From assembly GCF_016918735.1 (NCBI RefSeq), contig NZ_JAFFPR010000023.1, forward strand, positions 1 through 64,000: a stretch of 64,000 bases of DNA, read 5' to 3'. The stretch is from Leptospira abararensis. GTDB lineage: Bacteria; Spirochaetota; Leptospiria; Leptospirales; Leptospiraceae. Every line of letters starts with the position of its first letter. The first letter of the stretch is position 1. Shown piece after piece: positions 43,235 through 54,200 of this stretch. The notes beneath the pieces are model-generated. The model had not been told where the DNA came from and searched no databases. It saw nothing but the letters and a program-made list of their open reading frames with translations. A program made the position numbers and the translations under genes.

Positions 43235-45046
43235 TTGAACGAATTTCTATTTTCAGACTTCCCTGAAGTTTCGACTGAGGATTGGAAAAACCAAATCCTG
43301 AAAGATTTAAAAGGTAACCCTTGGGACAAAGTCACTTGGGAAACAGAAGAAGGTTTCAAAATCGAACCCTTCTATCGCAAAGAAGATACGAAAGACCTGC
43401 CAAGAGTTTATAAACGTAACCCTGGTTGGAATGTGACGGAAACCGTAACTTCCGAATCGGACCTGAGTGACCTCTCTAAAAAAGGTGCCGATGCCGCAAT
43501 CCTTATCTCTCACGAAGAAAAAGGAAATCAGTTTGGACTAAAAATAAGCTCTGCTGCCGATTTAGAAAATTTGGCTGGCCTGACAGAGAAACTTCCTTTA
43601 GTAATTTCTCTTGCCACAAGAACGCTCTCCTTTGCCGAATCCCTTAAAAAGCTCACTTCTTCGCATAACACTGTACTTGGCGATTATGATCCTTATGGGA
43701 CAGCACTTCTTTGTGGGGAACTAGGAACCGAAGAAAGTTCTATAGGCAAATCCTTTGCCGCACTTTCCGGATCCAAAGGTTTTGCTGGCGTTGGAATTCA
43801 CAGTTATTACTTACGTGATTCTGGAGCTTCCATCGGCCAGGAACTGGCCTATTCCCTCTCCTGGGGAGTGGATTATTTAAATCGTCACATAGATACAGGC
43901 GTTTCTATCGAAGATGCAGCCTCCAACATTTGGTTTTGGATGGGGATTGGTTCTGACTACTTCACAGAAATCGCTAAATTCCGAGCTATACGAATCCTCT
44001 GGACGGAAATTTTAAATGCTTACAAACCAGGACTGGGGGAATCAGTTCCAGCTCTCATCGTAGCAAGGACTTCCAGTTTTCAATTCACAGCCTATGATCC
44101 TTATGTAAACATGTTACGAGGAACAACGGCTGCCATGTCTGCTGTTATGGGTGGGGCAGATTTCGTATCAGTATTACCATTTGATTCCGAATACTCCACG
44201 CAACAAGAGTTAGGCAAACGAATTGCAAGAAACTCACAACTCCTCCTTCGTTATGAATCCTTTCTCGACAAAGTGGAAGACCCGGCTGCCGGTTCTTATT
44301 ATTTAGAAGTCCTTACCAAAAAACTAGCAGAAACAGCTTGGGCCAAATTCCAAACCCTAGAATCAGAAGGTGGATTTGGGGAGGCCTTAAAAAAAGGTAC
44401 TATCCAAAAGGAAATCAAATCTCGGGCTAATAAAAAAAGAACGGCCCTGGCGACTAAAAAAGAAATTTTACTCGGAACGAACCAATACCCTCTTCCTTCC
44501 GAAAGACATCCGGAACTCGCAACTTCATTAAAAGAAGTAGAGAATCGGGGAAACTTTTCCAACAAATCGACATACACTCGTTTGGTGCCTGTCCGGTTGT
44601 CGTATGAATTTGACAAATGGAGAAATATCACAGACGCGCACTTAGCTTCTGGGAAAAAACTCCCAAAGATTTTTTTACTTACCATTGGTGACCTAACCAT
44701 GCGGAAAGCAAGGGCCGGTTTTAGTTCCAACTTTCTCGGTTGTCTCGGATATGAAATTATCGACACCCTTGGATTTTCTTCGGTCAAGGAAGGTGTGTCG
44801 GAGGCCAAAGGATTGGGGGCTGATATCGTTGTTCTCTGTTCGTCTGACGAAGAGTATGCGACCTATCTCCCTGAATTTGCTTCGGAGATGAAAACCCAAT
44901 TGCCAAACTCTTGGAAATTACTTGCTGGATATCCAAAAGATCTCATCGCACAAGCAGAGTCACTCGGAATCAACGACTTCATCCATATGAAACGTAACAT
45001 CGTGGAATTTATGGAAAAAGCCCAAACCAAATGGATCGGGAAATAA
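43235..45046 (+). CDS. mutA: Methylmalonyl-CoA mutase small subunit
   Basis: A 603-residue catalytically inactive partner subunit. [33 protein letters not shown] is the family N-terminus; the barrel half contains [10 protein letters not shown] and [17 protein letters not shown]. The C-terminal B12-binding-like domain ([21 protein letters not shown]) lacks DxHxxG, as expected for the small subunit. TTG start at 43235, directly after the upstream stop; the N-terminus would not fit any later start. MutB follows by one base. Confidence 0.93.
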   Translation: MNEFLFSDFPEVSTEDWKNQILKDLKGNPWDKVTWETEEGFKIEPFYRKEDTKDLPRVYKRNPGWNVTETVTSESDLSDLSKKGADAAILISHEEKGNQFGLKISSAADLENLAGLTEKLPLVISLATRTLSFAESLKKLTSSHNTVLGDYDPYGTALLCGELGTEESSIGKSFAALSGSKGFAGVGIHSYYLRDSGASIGQELAYSLSWGVDYLNRHIDTGVSIEDAASNIWFWMGIGSDYFTEIAKFRAIRILWTEILNAYKPGLGESVPALIVARTSSFQFTAYDPYVNMLRGTTAAMSAVMGGADFVSVLPFDSEYSTQQELGKRIARNSQLLLRYESFLDKVEDPAAGSYYLEVLTKKLAETAWAKFQTLESEGGFGEALKKGTIQKEIKSRANKKRTALATKKEILLGTNQYPLPSERHPELATSLKEVENRGNFSNKSTYTRLVPVRLSYEFDKWRNITDAHLASGKKLPKIFLLTIGDLTMRKARAGFSSNFLGCLGYEIIDTLGFSSVKEGVSEAKGLGADIVVLCSSDEEYATYLPEFASEMKTQLPNSWKLLAGYPKDLIAQAESLGINDFIHMKRNIVEFMEKAQTKWIGK

Positions 45047-45047
45047 A

Positions 45048-47186
45048 ATGAACAAACCTAATTTTGCAAAACTCCCTCTTTCTTTCGGTTCAGAGAAACC
45101 TGATCCAAAGGCCATTTCCCTTTGGCAAACAGCAGAAGGAATCGCCATCCAGTCTCGTTATGCGAAGACTGATTTGGAAGGAATGGAACATCTCAGTTAC
45201 GCTGCAGGAATTCCCCCTTACTTACGCGGACCCTATTCCACAATGTATGTCAACAAACCTTGGACGGTCCGCCAATATGCAGGATTTTCCACTGCCGAAG
45301 AATCCAATGCCTTTTATCGTAGAAACTTAGCCGCAGGCCAGAAGGGACTTTCTGTTGCCTTTGACCTTGCCACCCATCGCGGGTACGACTCGGACCACGA
45401 ACGAGTCGTAGGAGATGTGGGTAAAGCTGGTGTGGCGATCGATTCGGTTTTGGATATGAAGATCCTCTTCGACCAAATCCCACTCGACCAAATGTCCGTT
45501 TCCATGACTATGAACGGGGCCGTCATTCCTGTCCTTGCCTTTTATATTGTTGCCGCAGAAGAACAAGGCGTCTCCAAAGACAAACTTTCCGGCACCATCC
45601 AAAACGATATTTTGAAAGAGTTTATGGTGCGTAACACTTACATTTACCCACCTAAACATTCGATGAAAATCATCGCAGATATTTTTGGCTATACTTCCAA
45701 ATATATGCCTAAGTTTAACTCGATTTCCATTTCCGGGTATCATATGCAAGAAGCCGGTGCGACAGCCGACTTAGAACTTGCTTATACTCTTGCGGATGGT
45801 TGGGAATACATCAAAACGGGAATTGCTTCTGGACTTACGGTAGATGAGTTTGCTCCAAGGCTTTCCTTCTTTTGGGCGATTGGAATGAACCATTTTATGG
45901 AAATTGCCAAAATGCGTGCGGGCCGTCTCCTTTGGGCAAAAATAGTGAACCAATTCCAACCAAAGTCTAACAAATCTTTGGCGCTACGAACCCATTGCCA
46001 AACTTCAGGTTGGTCACTCACAGAACAAGATCCATTCAACAACGTTGGAAGGACTTGTATTGAAGCTATGGCTGCAGCCCTTGGCCACACTCAGTCCTTA
46101 CATACCAATGCACTGGATGAAGCGATTGCTCTTCCTACTGACTTCTCAGCAAGGATTGCAAGAAATACACAGATCTACTTACAAGAAGAAACCAATATCA
46201 ACCGAGTGATCGATCCTTGGGGTGGTTCCTTTTATGTAGAAAAACTCACAAACGACCTAGTTCACAAAGCTTGGAATTTAATTCTCGAAGTACAAAAGTT
46301 AGGTGGCATGGCAGAAGCCATTGAGACTGGAATCCCTAAGATGCGTATCGAAGAAGCATCCGCAAGAAAACAGGCCCGGATCGATTCTGGCAAAGATGTG
46401 ATTGTGGGAGTGAATCGTTTCCGTTTGGATAAAGAAGCTCCTATTGATATTTTAGACATTGATAATACTGCTGTTCGTATTGCTCAAATCAAACGTTTGG
46501 AACAAATGAAAAAAGATCGCGACAGTACTGCCGTAGAAGCCGCGTTAAACGCCATCACCAAATGTGCCGAAACCGGGGATGGAAATTTTTTGGAACTCGC
46601 AGTGGATGCAGCGCGCAAACGTGCTTCTCTCGGTGAGATTTCCTATGCCATGGAAAAAGTATTTGGGAGGTACAAAGCAGTGATTCGTTCCATCTCAGGA
46701 GTGTATTCCTCCGAAATTTCCGAAGACAAAGGGTATCTGGAAGCAAGAGATCTTGCGGATGAATTTGCCAAACTCGAAGGCCGTCGTCCACGGATCATGG
46801 TTGCCAAAATGGGCCAAGATGGACATGACAGGGGTGCCAAAGTGATCTCTACTAGTTTTGCTGATATGGGCTTTGACGTTGATATCGGGCCTCTTTTCCA
46901 AACTCCCGCAGAGGTCGCAAAACAAGTTGTGGAAAACGATTGCCATATCTTAGGAGTGTCTTCCCTAGCTGCAGGCCACAAAACTTTAGTTCCCCAAGTG
47001 ATTGAGGAATTAAAGAAACTCGGGGCCGAGGATGTGCTTGTGGTCGTCGGTGGAGTGATTCCGGCCCAAGACTACGACTTCCTCTATAAGTCTGGCGCCA
47101 CGGCCATTTTTGGACCGGGAACTGTGATTTCAGAAGCGGCCAAACAAATTCTAAATATCCTCCTCGGCGAAAGAAGAGCCGCTTAA
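45048..47186 (+). CDS. mutB: Methylmalonyl-CoA mutase large subunit
   Basis: A 712-residue catalytic subunit interconverting L-methylmalonyl-CoA and succinyl-CoA. The barrel has the [23 protein letters not shown] substrate region and the long [25 protein letters not shown] block; the B12 domain has the DxHxxG loop (D591-G-H593-D-R-G) whose His ligates cobalt. It permits propionate/odd-chain fatty acid carbon to enter or leave the TCA cycle. One base after mutA; followed by a terminator-like hairpin before meaB. Confidence 0.96.
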   Translation: MNKPNFAKLPLSFGSEKPDPKAISLWQTAEGIAIQSRYAKTDLEGMEHLSYAAGIPPYLRGPYSTMYVNKPWTVRQYAGFSTAEESNAFYRRNLAAGQKGLSVAFDLATHRGYDSDHERVVGDVGKAGVAIDSVLDMKILFDQIPLDQMSVSMTMNGAVIPVLAFYIVAAEEQGVSKDKLSGTIQNDILKEFMVRNTYIYPPKHSMKIIADIFGYTSKYMPKFNSISISGYHMQEAGATADLELAYTLADGWEYIKTGIASGLTVDEFAPRLSFFWAIGMNHFMEIAKMRAGRLLWAKIVNQFQPKSNKSLALRTHCQTSGWSLTEQDPFNNVGRTCIEAMAAALGHTQSLHTNALDEAIALPTDFSARIARNTQIYLQEETNINRVIDPWGGSFYVEKLTNDLVHKAWNLILEVQKLGGMAEAIETGIPKMRIEEASARKQARIDSGKDVIVGVNRFRLDKEAPIDILDIDNTAVRIAQIKRLEQMKKDRDSTAVEAALNAITKCAETGDGNFLELAVDAARKRASLGEISYAMEKVFGRYKAVIRSISGVYSSEISEDKGYLEARDLADEFAKLEGRRPRIMVAKMGQDGHDRGAKVISTSFADMGFDVDIGPLFQTPAEVAKQVVENDCHILGVSSLAAGHKTLVPQVIEELKKLGAEDVLVVVGGVIPAQDYDFLYKSGATAIFGPGTVISEAAKQILNILLGERRAA

Positions 47187-47218
47187 GGCCTCTAATTGTA
47201 AAGAAGGGTATCTTCACC

Positions 47219-47255
47219 AAACACCGATTTGTCTAATAGGACAGTCGGTGTTTTT
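47219..47255 (+). terminator. Terminator or attenuator between mutB and meaB
   Basis: AAACACCGA (47219-47227) and TCGGTGTTT (47245-47253) form a 9-pair stem with an inner TGTC/GACA stem, and a T-run overlaps and follows. It probably ends the mutAB transcript; read-through would still reach meaB 30 bases on. Confidence 0.75.
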
Positions 47256-47285
47256 GTATCTTTCGCACTCAGGTAAAAAACCAAT

Positions 47286-48398
47286 ATGGAAACACCAAAC
47301 GAGGACATGGGCCAAAAGAAAACTCCTAAGGAAGAATCGAATCCAAAGTCGGCACTTTCGGTAAATCCTGGTGTGGCCGATGCCCCAGCCATTTCTCCCT
47401 ACATTCGTGACCAAAGAAAAACTCTCTCTCGTAAAGAAACTACCGCAGAGGAATTAGCAGACGGAGTTCTATCGGGAAACCGAACCCACCTCTCAAAGGC
47501 AATCACTCTGGTAGAAAGTAATTTAGAAGCCCATAACGATAAAGCCCAAGCCATTCTGGAACTTGTGATGCATAAAGTTGGCAATTCGATTCGCATTGGA
47601 ATTACAGGAGTTCCCGGTGTTGGGAAATCCACTTTCATCGAAAGTTTTGGAAGTTATCTTTTGGAACAAAATCATAAACTCGCAGTGCTTGCGATTGATC
47701 CGAGTAGCCAAAGAACCAAAGGTTCTATTTTGGGGGACAAAACAAGGATGGAGGTTCTATCCAAATCTGCCAATGCCTTCATTCGTCCCTCACCTAGCAG
47801 TGGTTCTCTCGGAGGGGTTGCCCGTAAAACCCGAGAATCCATGTATCTCTGTGAAGCCGCAGGGTTTGATACCATCATTATTGAAACAGTCGGTGTCGGA
47901 CAATCGGAAACCCAAGTCCACTCCATGGTGGATTTTTTCTTGTTACTGATGCTTGCAGGTGCCGGAGACGAACTCCAAGGAATCAAACGGGGAATTATGG
48001 AGATGGCGGACCTCATCGCCATCAACAAAGCAGACGGGCCAAACGAACCTTATGCGATGCGTGCCCGGGTGGAATATGAATCTGCCCTCCACCTTTTTCC
48101 TGCTCCTGAATCCAAATGGACACCGAGAGCCACCACTTGTAGTGCGATCGGCGGCAGAGGCATTGCTGAAATTTGGAAACTCATTTTGGATTATGTTTCC
48201 GCAACAAAAACAAACGGTTATTATGCGAAAAATAGGGAAGACCAAACCCGAATGTGGTTTGAAGAAACTCTCAAAGAAGTAGTCCTCGAACAGTTCTTTG
48301 CTAGGCCTGGCAAAAAAGAATCCATCAAAACCTCGGAGAAAAAACTAATGTCCGGCCAGTCCACTCTCTTAAAAGAAATCAAACATCTGATGGATTGA
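47286..48398 (+). CDS. meaB: Methylmalonyl-CoA mutase-associated GTPase MeaB
   Basis: A 370-residue G3E-type GTPase that protects the mutase and gates cobalamin loading. Walker A GVPGVGKST, AIDPSSQRTKGSILGDKTRM (Mg/switch), ETVGVGQSE and the NKAD base-recognition motif are present. About 40 N-terminal residues before the conserved region are rich in Pro/Lys/Ser and could be disordered or a later start could apply (no good alternative seen). It serves the mutAB operon just upstream. Confidence 0.94.
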   Translation: METPNEDMGQKKTPKEESNPKSALSVNPGVADAPAISPYIRDQRKTLSRKETTAEELADGVLSGNRTHLSKAITLVESNLEAHNDKAQAILELVMHKVGNSIRIGITGVPGVGKSTFIESFGSYLLEQNHKLAVLAIDPSSQRTKGSILGDKTRMEVLSKSANAFIRPSPSSGSLGGVARKTRESMYLCEAAGFDTIIIETVGVGQSETQVHSMVDFFLLLMLAGAGDELQGIKRGIMEMADLIAINKADGPNEPYAMRARVEYESALHLFPAPESKWTPRATTCSAIGGRGIAEIWKLILDYVSATKTNGYYAKNREDQTRMWFEETLKEVVLEQFFARPGKKESIKTSEKKLMSGQSTLLKEIKHLMD

Positions 48399-48400
48399 TT

Positions 48401-48431
48401 AAAAAAAACCATCACGTTTGCGACGCGATGG
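48401..48431 (-). terminator. Minus-strand terminator near the end of the two-component operon side
   Basis: CCATC (48409-48413) and GATGG (48427-48431) with inner CG/CG pairs (one A-C mismatch) form a stem, and eight A residues at 48401-48408 give a U-run on the minus strand. It could end transcription arriving from the response regulator through the spacer. Confidence 0.5.
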
Positions 48432-48537
48432 CATTTGCATTGGCAATGGAATATTTAATGGAAATTGTACGCTAGTCACCAGTCAAAGTATCGAAGACCA
48501 GAATTCAGTTGTACGATAATAGCGGAAATTTGAAGGA

Positions 48538-48562
48538 TTGTCTATCTACCAAATGGTATAAA
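48538..48562 (+). repeat. 25-base direct repeat, copy 1
   Basis: TTGTC-Y-AT-Y-TACCA-R-ATGGTATAAA consensus; 22 of 25 bases match copy 2 at 48821-48845. The core TACCA-AA/GA-TGGTA is palindromic. Confidence 0.7.
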
Positions 48563-48820
48563 AAGGGGAAATCTTTGAAGAAGTACTGCAAAGGGTAAAT
48601 TTACGACTGGCCTCAAATGTTCTCTTTCTTTCCAAAATTAGGGAAGATTCGCACGGACTAAAAAACCCAATTCATAAAGAATACGAGGACAAAATACACC
48701 CCAAACCAAAGAACTAGTCTTAGTTTTATGAAAAGAGCAGAGATCCAATCTACATACTCTAATCCCGTTTGTTTGTATTTTGGTAAGTCGATGGTTTTAG
48801 GATACACGATTCCCGGCCCT

Positions 48821-48845
48821 TTGTCCATTTACCAGATGGTATAAA
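48821..48845 (+). repeat. 25-base direct repeat, copy 2
   Basis: Matches copy 1 at 22 of 25 bases; lies 18 bases beyond the 3' end of the response regulator gene. In frame it ends LSIYQMV and a TAA in both copies, with three silent differences. Confidence 0.7.
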
Positions 48846-48863
48846 TTGTCGAACCACTTCCCT

Positions 48864-49505
48864 TCAAAAAATTCCGAATTGACGGGCTTTTTTTAGCATT
48901 TGAACCCTTGTATTCACTTGGAGTTTTTTGTAGATTGCTTTGATTTGTTGGCGTACGGTTCCCACAGTGGTTCCAAATAAAGAGGCGATTTGTTGGGGGT
49001 TGTCTCCTTCGACAATGAGTTCCAAAATTTGCCTCTCTCTAGGTGTTAACACTTCTACCCCAATTCCGTGTGGATCCAAATTGGTTTGGGGTTTCCGAAA
49101 AGATAACAATACTTTTGCTGCTATCGAAGGAGAAATCACACTCCCCCCGTCGAGTAAAGTTTGGATGGTATCGTGTAAGGAATCCAGTTCCGATTTCCAA
49201 ATATAACCAGAAGCACCATTGCGAAGAGCTGAAAAAATAGCGTCATCGGTTTGTAAGGAAGAAATCACAAGGCTCTTTCTAGATTCAATGGTATGATAGG
49301 TCTTTAGTACATCAATTCCACTCATACCAGGAAGTCCAATATCCAAAATGAGTAGGTCAAATTCTTTAGTCAGTCCAGTTGCCCAAAATTCTTCAGCTGA
49401 GTTCCAAGTTGTCAAATTAAGGTTTGGATTTTGTTCCAAAACTCCACATAACGACTGCAAGAAGTCCTCATTATCTTCGATAATTCCAATGGAAGTGGAC
49501 TTCAT
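48864..49505 (-). CDS. NarL/LuxR-family response regulator
   Basis: A 213-residue two-domain regulator. The receiver has IIEDNED at 8-14 and the phospho-acceptor Asp55 in LLILDIGLPG. The LuxR-type helix-turn-helix is at about 152-207 (LTPRERQILELIVEGDNPQQIASLFG, TTVGTVRQQIKAIYKKL). It pairs with the histidine kinase gene upstream, which it overlaps by 4 bases. Its targets are unknown. Confidence 0.92.
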   Translation of the reverse strand: MKSTSIGIIEDNEDFLQSLCGVLEQNPNLNLTTWNSAEEFWATGLTKEFDLLILDIGLPGMSGIDVLKTYHTIESRKSLVISSLQTDDAIFSALRNGASGYIWKSELDSLHDTIQTLLDGGSVISPSIAAKVLLSFRKPQTNLDPHGIGVEVLTPRERQILELIVEGDNPQQIASLFGTTVGTVRQQIKAIYKKLQVNTRVQMLKKARQFGIF

Positions 49506-50743
49506 AGTTCGAAAATTCCTATAGGAAGTTTCATTTTGATTTGATAAGGCGAATCTAGGATGGTGATCTCCCCGTTCAAAGATTTAATTCTATGCTGTAA
49601 TCCTCGTTCGCCGATGCCGGATTCAACGAAATCTTCTTTAAAGGTTGTGAGCTTAGAACCTTCTTGTCCCTCTAAAACTTTTTGTATTTCAGATATAAAT
49701 TGGAATAACAAATGTTCATTCGTTCGTTCTACTAGCCAAGAGGAAGTTCCAGTCCCATGACGTAAGTCATTGGTTGTGATTTCTTTAAAGATTTGAATGA
49801 TATGATGAGCAACTTCTGGGTCAGGAATTTTTATAATTGAATCTTCCTCTATAGAATTCCATTCCAACTCAATATTCCGACCCACAAGTTTGTATCTTTT
49901 TTTGATTAGCAATTTGAGTCCGTCTAACAACGATTCCTGAAACAAATCCCTTTGGTCTTCTTCTTGTACTTGTGTTCTTAAAGATTGCAAAGCGGACTCC
50001 GAAAGTTTTTTTAGTTTTTTCAGTTGCACTTCCGTAATCTCGGAAGGAGTTTTTTCCATCTTTTGGCTAAGTAGGACTAAGTCTGTAAGTTGGGAACCCA
50101 GACTATCATGAATATCTTGCAAAAAAGTTCTGCGTTTTTCTTCGAGTAACATACCTCGGTAAGCGGCAATGTACCGAGTACGAAACCACCAATGGTTTAA
50201 AAAGAAGGCAACTAGAAATAAAGGGAAAATTGTGGACATCTCACGCCACGTTTCAATAGGAATGACAGTATGGTTTGCAAAGTAAACCCGAAGAATATAA
50301 ATCAATAAAACAAAAGACCATTCTAGTATGTACTGCCACACAAGTCCGGGATAAAAGAAAGAAGAGGTGGCAAGAAGGGCCGTTATAGTTAACCAATTCC
50401 TTGGATCAAAATAAGGAATGGTCGGATCATGAAATCCTGTTTCGATTTCTACAAGAACCAAAAGAAAAAAAGTCAAACGAACAAGGATGGGTGCGATCCG
50501 AAAAATCCTCCGATAGAAAAAAGAAGTACAAACGAGGAGGAGGCTCAGCACCAGTTCGATGGCAGAAAGGATACAGTTAGTTTGGTCTGGGGCATTCCAT
50601 TCCAAATACACACTCTGAATGTAGGCTAGACAATAGGCAAATCCAAGAAAGTATAGTTTACTGAGGATTTCGGAATAAACAGCAAAAAGCGAAATAGGAT
50701 CGAGAGGATTCCCACGGAAAAAAACTAACAGCCGATGAAACAC
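49502..50743 (-). CDS. Membrane histidine kinase (HisKA_3 type)
   Basis: A 413-residue kinase with about six membrane segments (residues 20-185), then a HisKA_3 dimerisation helix: FLQDIHDSLGSQLTDL, with His212 as the phospho-acceptor. The ATPase part is short and divergent: GTGTSSWLVERT and GIGERGLQHRIKSLNG. It is the sensor for the adjacent NarL-type regulator. The start is GTG 50743, with no clear ribosome binding site, so it may be later. The signal is unknown. Confidence 0.85.
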   Translation of the reverse strand: MFHRLLVFFRGNPLDPISLFAVYSEILSKLYFLGFAYCLAYIQSVYLEWNAPDQTNCILSAIELVLSLLLVCTSFFYRRIFRIAPILVRLTFFLLVLVEIETGFHDPTIPYFDPRNWLTITALLATSSFFYPGLVWQYILEWSFVLLIYILRVYFANHTVIPIETWREMSTIFPLFLVAFFLNHWWFRTRYIAAYRGMLLEEKRRTFLQDIHDSLGSQLTDLVLLSQKMEKTPSEITEVQLKKLKKLSESALQSLRTQVQEEDQRDLFQESLLDGLKLLIKKRYKLVGRNIELEWNSIEEDSIIKIPDPEVAHHIIQIFKEITTNDLRHGTGTSSWLVERTNEHLLFQFISEIQKVLEGQEGSKLTTFKEDFVESGIGERGLQHRIKSLNGEITILDSPYQIKMKLPIGIFEL

Positions 50744-50798
50744 GGGGATGTTCTACCTAAACACCAAACAATTGTTCAAGATAGAAGAACATTGAATT

Positions 50799-51161
50799 CT
50801 AGATTTCTAATCGGCTAATGTGTTCTAACAAAAGTTTTAGATCATCGTCGAACATTTGGTTAAATTCAAGACCCACTTCATAAAAAGCTCCCTCTCCAAA
50901 TTCCTCCAAACGTACTACCTTTGCTTTTGGGTACAAAACGTACTTTACATCGGGAAATCTTAGTTCTAATTCCAACCTTGTCCCAAGAGACATGGGTTCT
51001 TTGGTTCGGAACAACAATCCACCTTCAGAAATGTCTTGGGATTCCCCCTCCCCTTTGTCTTTGGGTAAAAACTGGGCCGAGCCGGCACCCGATTGGATCA
51101 CTCGGTATGTGAGATGGACTTTTTCGGAGATTCGTTTGTAGATTCGGCGTTCGCTGGACAT
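50799..51161 (-). CDS. PilZ domain protein
   Basis: A 120-residue single-domain c-di-GMP-binding protein. RRIYKR at the N-terminus supplies the RxxxR motif; DISEGGLLF supplies the D/NxSxxG motif. Both ligand-binding motifs are intact. No effector domain is fused, so it should act on a partner protein. Surrounded by the two-component genes and the RND pump, but not obviously co-transcribed with either. Confidence 0.88.
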   Translation of the reverse strand: MSSERRIYKRISEKVHLTYRVIQSGAGSAQFLPKDKGEGESQDISEGGLLFRTKEPMSLGTRLELELRFPDVKYVLYPKAKVVRLEEFGEGAFYEVGLEFNQMFDDDLKLLLEHISRLEI

Positions 51162-51234
51162 GTAAGCAAGAGAACGCCGAATTCAAAGTTTGGGCAAGTT
51201 TAAATTTATGCCAGAGATTCGATAAGTTTTGAGC

Positions 51235-54200
51235 TTAGTCCTCTAAATCTTCTGGTCGGATTTCAAAATCAGGACGGAAGGCTCCCTCAATTTTTTCCCG
51301 CAAACTGTCAATGTATCCAAACACCGCAGGCACCACAATGAGAGTGATGAGAGTCGAAAGAACAAGTCCCCCGATGATGGCAATCCCCATGGCAGTTCTT
51401 GATTTAGATGCTTCTCCAATTCCCAGAGCAATCGGTAGAGTTCCCGCAATCATCGCAAGAGATGTCATAAGGATGGGGCGAAGTCGTTTGGAACCCGCAT
51501 CAAAGATGGCTTCATCCCTTGTCATTCCATGTTCTTTCATAGCCAGGATGGCGTGATCCACAAGGAGGATGGAGTTTTTGGCTACAAGTCCCATAAGGAG
51601 AATGAGTCCAATCATACTAAAAAGATTCAGCATCTCACCCGTCAAAGCCAGAGCAAAGAATGCTCCCGAAATCGCAGGGGGAATAGCAAAAAGAATGGTG
51701 ATCGGTGTGATAAATGACTCATAAAGAGAAGCTAACACAAGATAAATGAAGATAAGCGCCATTCCAAAAGCAAGGACGATGTTTTGTAACAGTTCCTTAA
51801 AATCTTCCGATTGGCCCACAAAGGAATAAGTGATTCCCGGAGGTGGAGGGAGTTTTTCTTTTAATATCTTTGCTGCTGATTCAGATGCAGAAGCAATGGC
51901 TCCTCCTGGAGCAAGATTTGCGTTGATAGGAACCACTCGAGATCTGTCTTCTCGGATGATCCTTGCAGGAGAACTACTTTCTTTTCCTTCCGCAATGGCA
52001 CTGAGAGGGATAAGACGGTTCTGGATGTTTGGAACTCGAGTTTCATAGAAGGACTTACGAAGGTTTCGTTGTTCTTCTTTCAGCCTTAGGCGGACGTCAT
52101 ATTCAATTCCGTTTTCCAAATACTTTGCCACTTCCCCACCTTCAATATGGTAACGAAGCTCAGCCCCCATCACACCAGCAACGACACCCACCGTTTGCAT
52201 TTTAGCACGGTTTGGAACCACTTGGAATTCTGGTTTTCCGGTTCGGTAGGTGGTGTCCACATCGGTTAGGTCAGGAACTTTGCGCAGTTCTTCCATCACT
52301 TTGAAGGAATAGGTTTCTAAATCTTTTAGGTTTTCCCCTTTTAGATTTAAATTGAATGGGTATTGCACTCCACCACCTATCGCCGAATAGTCGTTCACTT
52401 TGGGTCTTGCTTGTGGGTAAGCCTTTAGGAATTCACGGATTTGGTCTTTCACATCTCCTGTGGTTCGTTTGCGATATTCTGCAGGAAGAAGTGCCACACC
52501 AATGGTTGCAATATTGGATTCTCCATCGCTATTTCCAACAACCGTAGCAAGAAGTTCTAATTCAGGAATGGCTTTGATGATTTCATTCTGGATTTGTTCT
52601 ACTGTTTCGGATGTTCCTTGCAAGGAAGTTCCCGGAGCCATTTCCACATTCACCATAAATTCCCCTTGGTCGTTGGCCGGCAGAAAGGTCTTTTTCACAA
52701 AAGCAAGGGAAAAGATACTCGTAACTAGAGTAAGGAAGGTAAGTAAAATGACTGCCCATGGTTTTTTTAGGGCAAACTTCATGATGATTCCGTACATTCT
52801 GTCCAAGAAATTTTGAAACTTATCAAAGTTACGAAGAACTATGTTTTTCTTTTTATGGATGTCTGTTTTTCCTGCAAAATAAGCAGATAACATGGGCGCT
52901 ACGGTCAGACCATCAAAAAGGGAGATGATCATCGCAAAAACTACGGTTAGCCCGAATTGTTTAAAAAACTGACCTACAATCCCTGAAAGAAATCCAATCG
53001 GAAGAAATACAGCAATGACAGTTAAGGAAGTCCCGATAACGGCAAGTGTCACTTCTTCTGTTCCTTTCCTTGCCGCTACAATGACAGATTCCCCTTCCTC
53101 TAGTTTACGGAAGATATTTTCCCTGACCACAATGGCGTCATCCACAAGGAGTCCAACTGCTAAAGAGAGGGCAAGGAGAGTCATTACGTTCATGGTAAAA
53201 CCCATGGCATACATAATGATAAAGGCACCTAACATAGAGTTGGGGAGGGCCATACCGGTAATGAGAGTGGAACGAATGTTTCCAAGAAAGAGATAGACTA
53301 CAATTACAGCCAGTAAAATCCCAAGTATGATGGCAATGGTTACGTCTTCAATGTTTGCACGAATCCATTTGGATCCATCTCGAATCAAAATGACCTTGGG
53401 TGCCCCTTTGAGGTCTTTGATTTGAGCATTGATGGTATCAATTTTTCCAAGGATTCCATCGGCAACTTCTACTGTGTTAGCTCCCGATTGTTTGTAAACA
53501 TCTAGGAAAAGTGCTTTCTTTTGGACCCTTTCTTTTTTTGGAGCATCATATTTAAATAATAATTTCCCGATGATCGAAGGTTCCTCGTGTTCTTCTGCGC
53601 TGATTGGTGCATACAACATACCCAGCGTTTGGCGGTCTTGAAGAGTGTCCTTAACTTGGCCCAAATCTTTTACAAGAACCCCTCGCCCAAACTCTCCACC
53701 AAACGAGACAACCGTGTTCTCAATTTGAGATAAGGATTCATATTTGGCAACAGTTCGAAAGGAAGTTTCTTTATCTCCCCCTTCTACTTTTCCGGCAGGA
53801 ATGTTGACTCCTGAATTTTTGATTTGGTTCCCAATGGAGATGGCCGGAACTTGGAAGGCATTGATTTTGTTTCGATCCAGCTCAATATGGATTTCTCTAC
53901 GAGATCCACCGATGATTTTGACAGCACCTACGTTGTTGACTTGTTCGAGTTTGGTTTTGATTTTCTCTTTTGCCAAATCATAAAGTTCTCCTTCTGGAAG
54001 GTCAGCAAAAAGGGAGATCCGCATGATGGGTTGGTCAGAGGGATCAAACCTCTGCACCAAAGGTTCTTTGGAGGATTCAGGAAAGAGCGGTTTCACACGA
54101 GCTGTTTTATCCCGAACTTGTTGCTCTGCGTATTTGATATCTGTGGTTAGGTTGAACTCGGCAAACACCATAGAGATTCCCTCTTGGTTCCGAGATGTGA

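Larger units (their letters stand above)
48434..48863. other. Spacer with decayed coding sequence and a 25-base direct repeat
   Basis: No intact gene. Plus-strand frames have coding-like short stretches: about 39 codons ending SLKKYCKG at a TAA near 48590, a frame ending HPKPKN, and a 38-residue ATG frame at 48728-48844 ending LSIYQMV. The 25-base direct repeat (48538-48562 and 48821-48845) differs at three third-codon positions in the LSIYQMV frame, all silent, so the repeated piece looks like coding sequence duplicated before decay. I read the spacer as gene remnants; none can be named. Confidence 0.35.

Noticed and set aside
48728..48844. 38-residue ATG open frame in the decayed spacer
   Set aside because: No ribosome binding site and only partly coding-like; kept within the spacer entry instead of a gene call.
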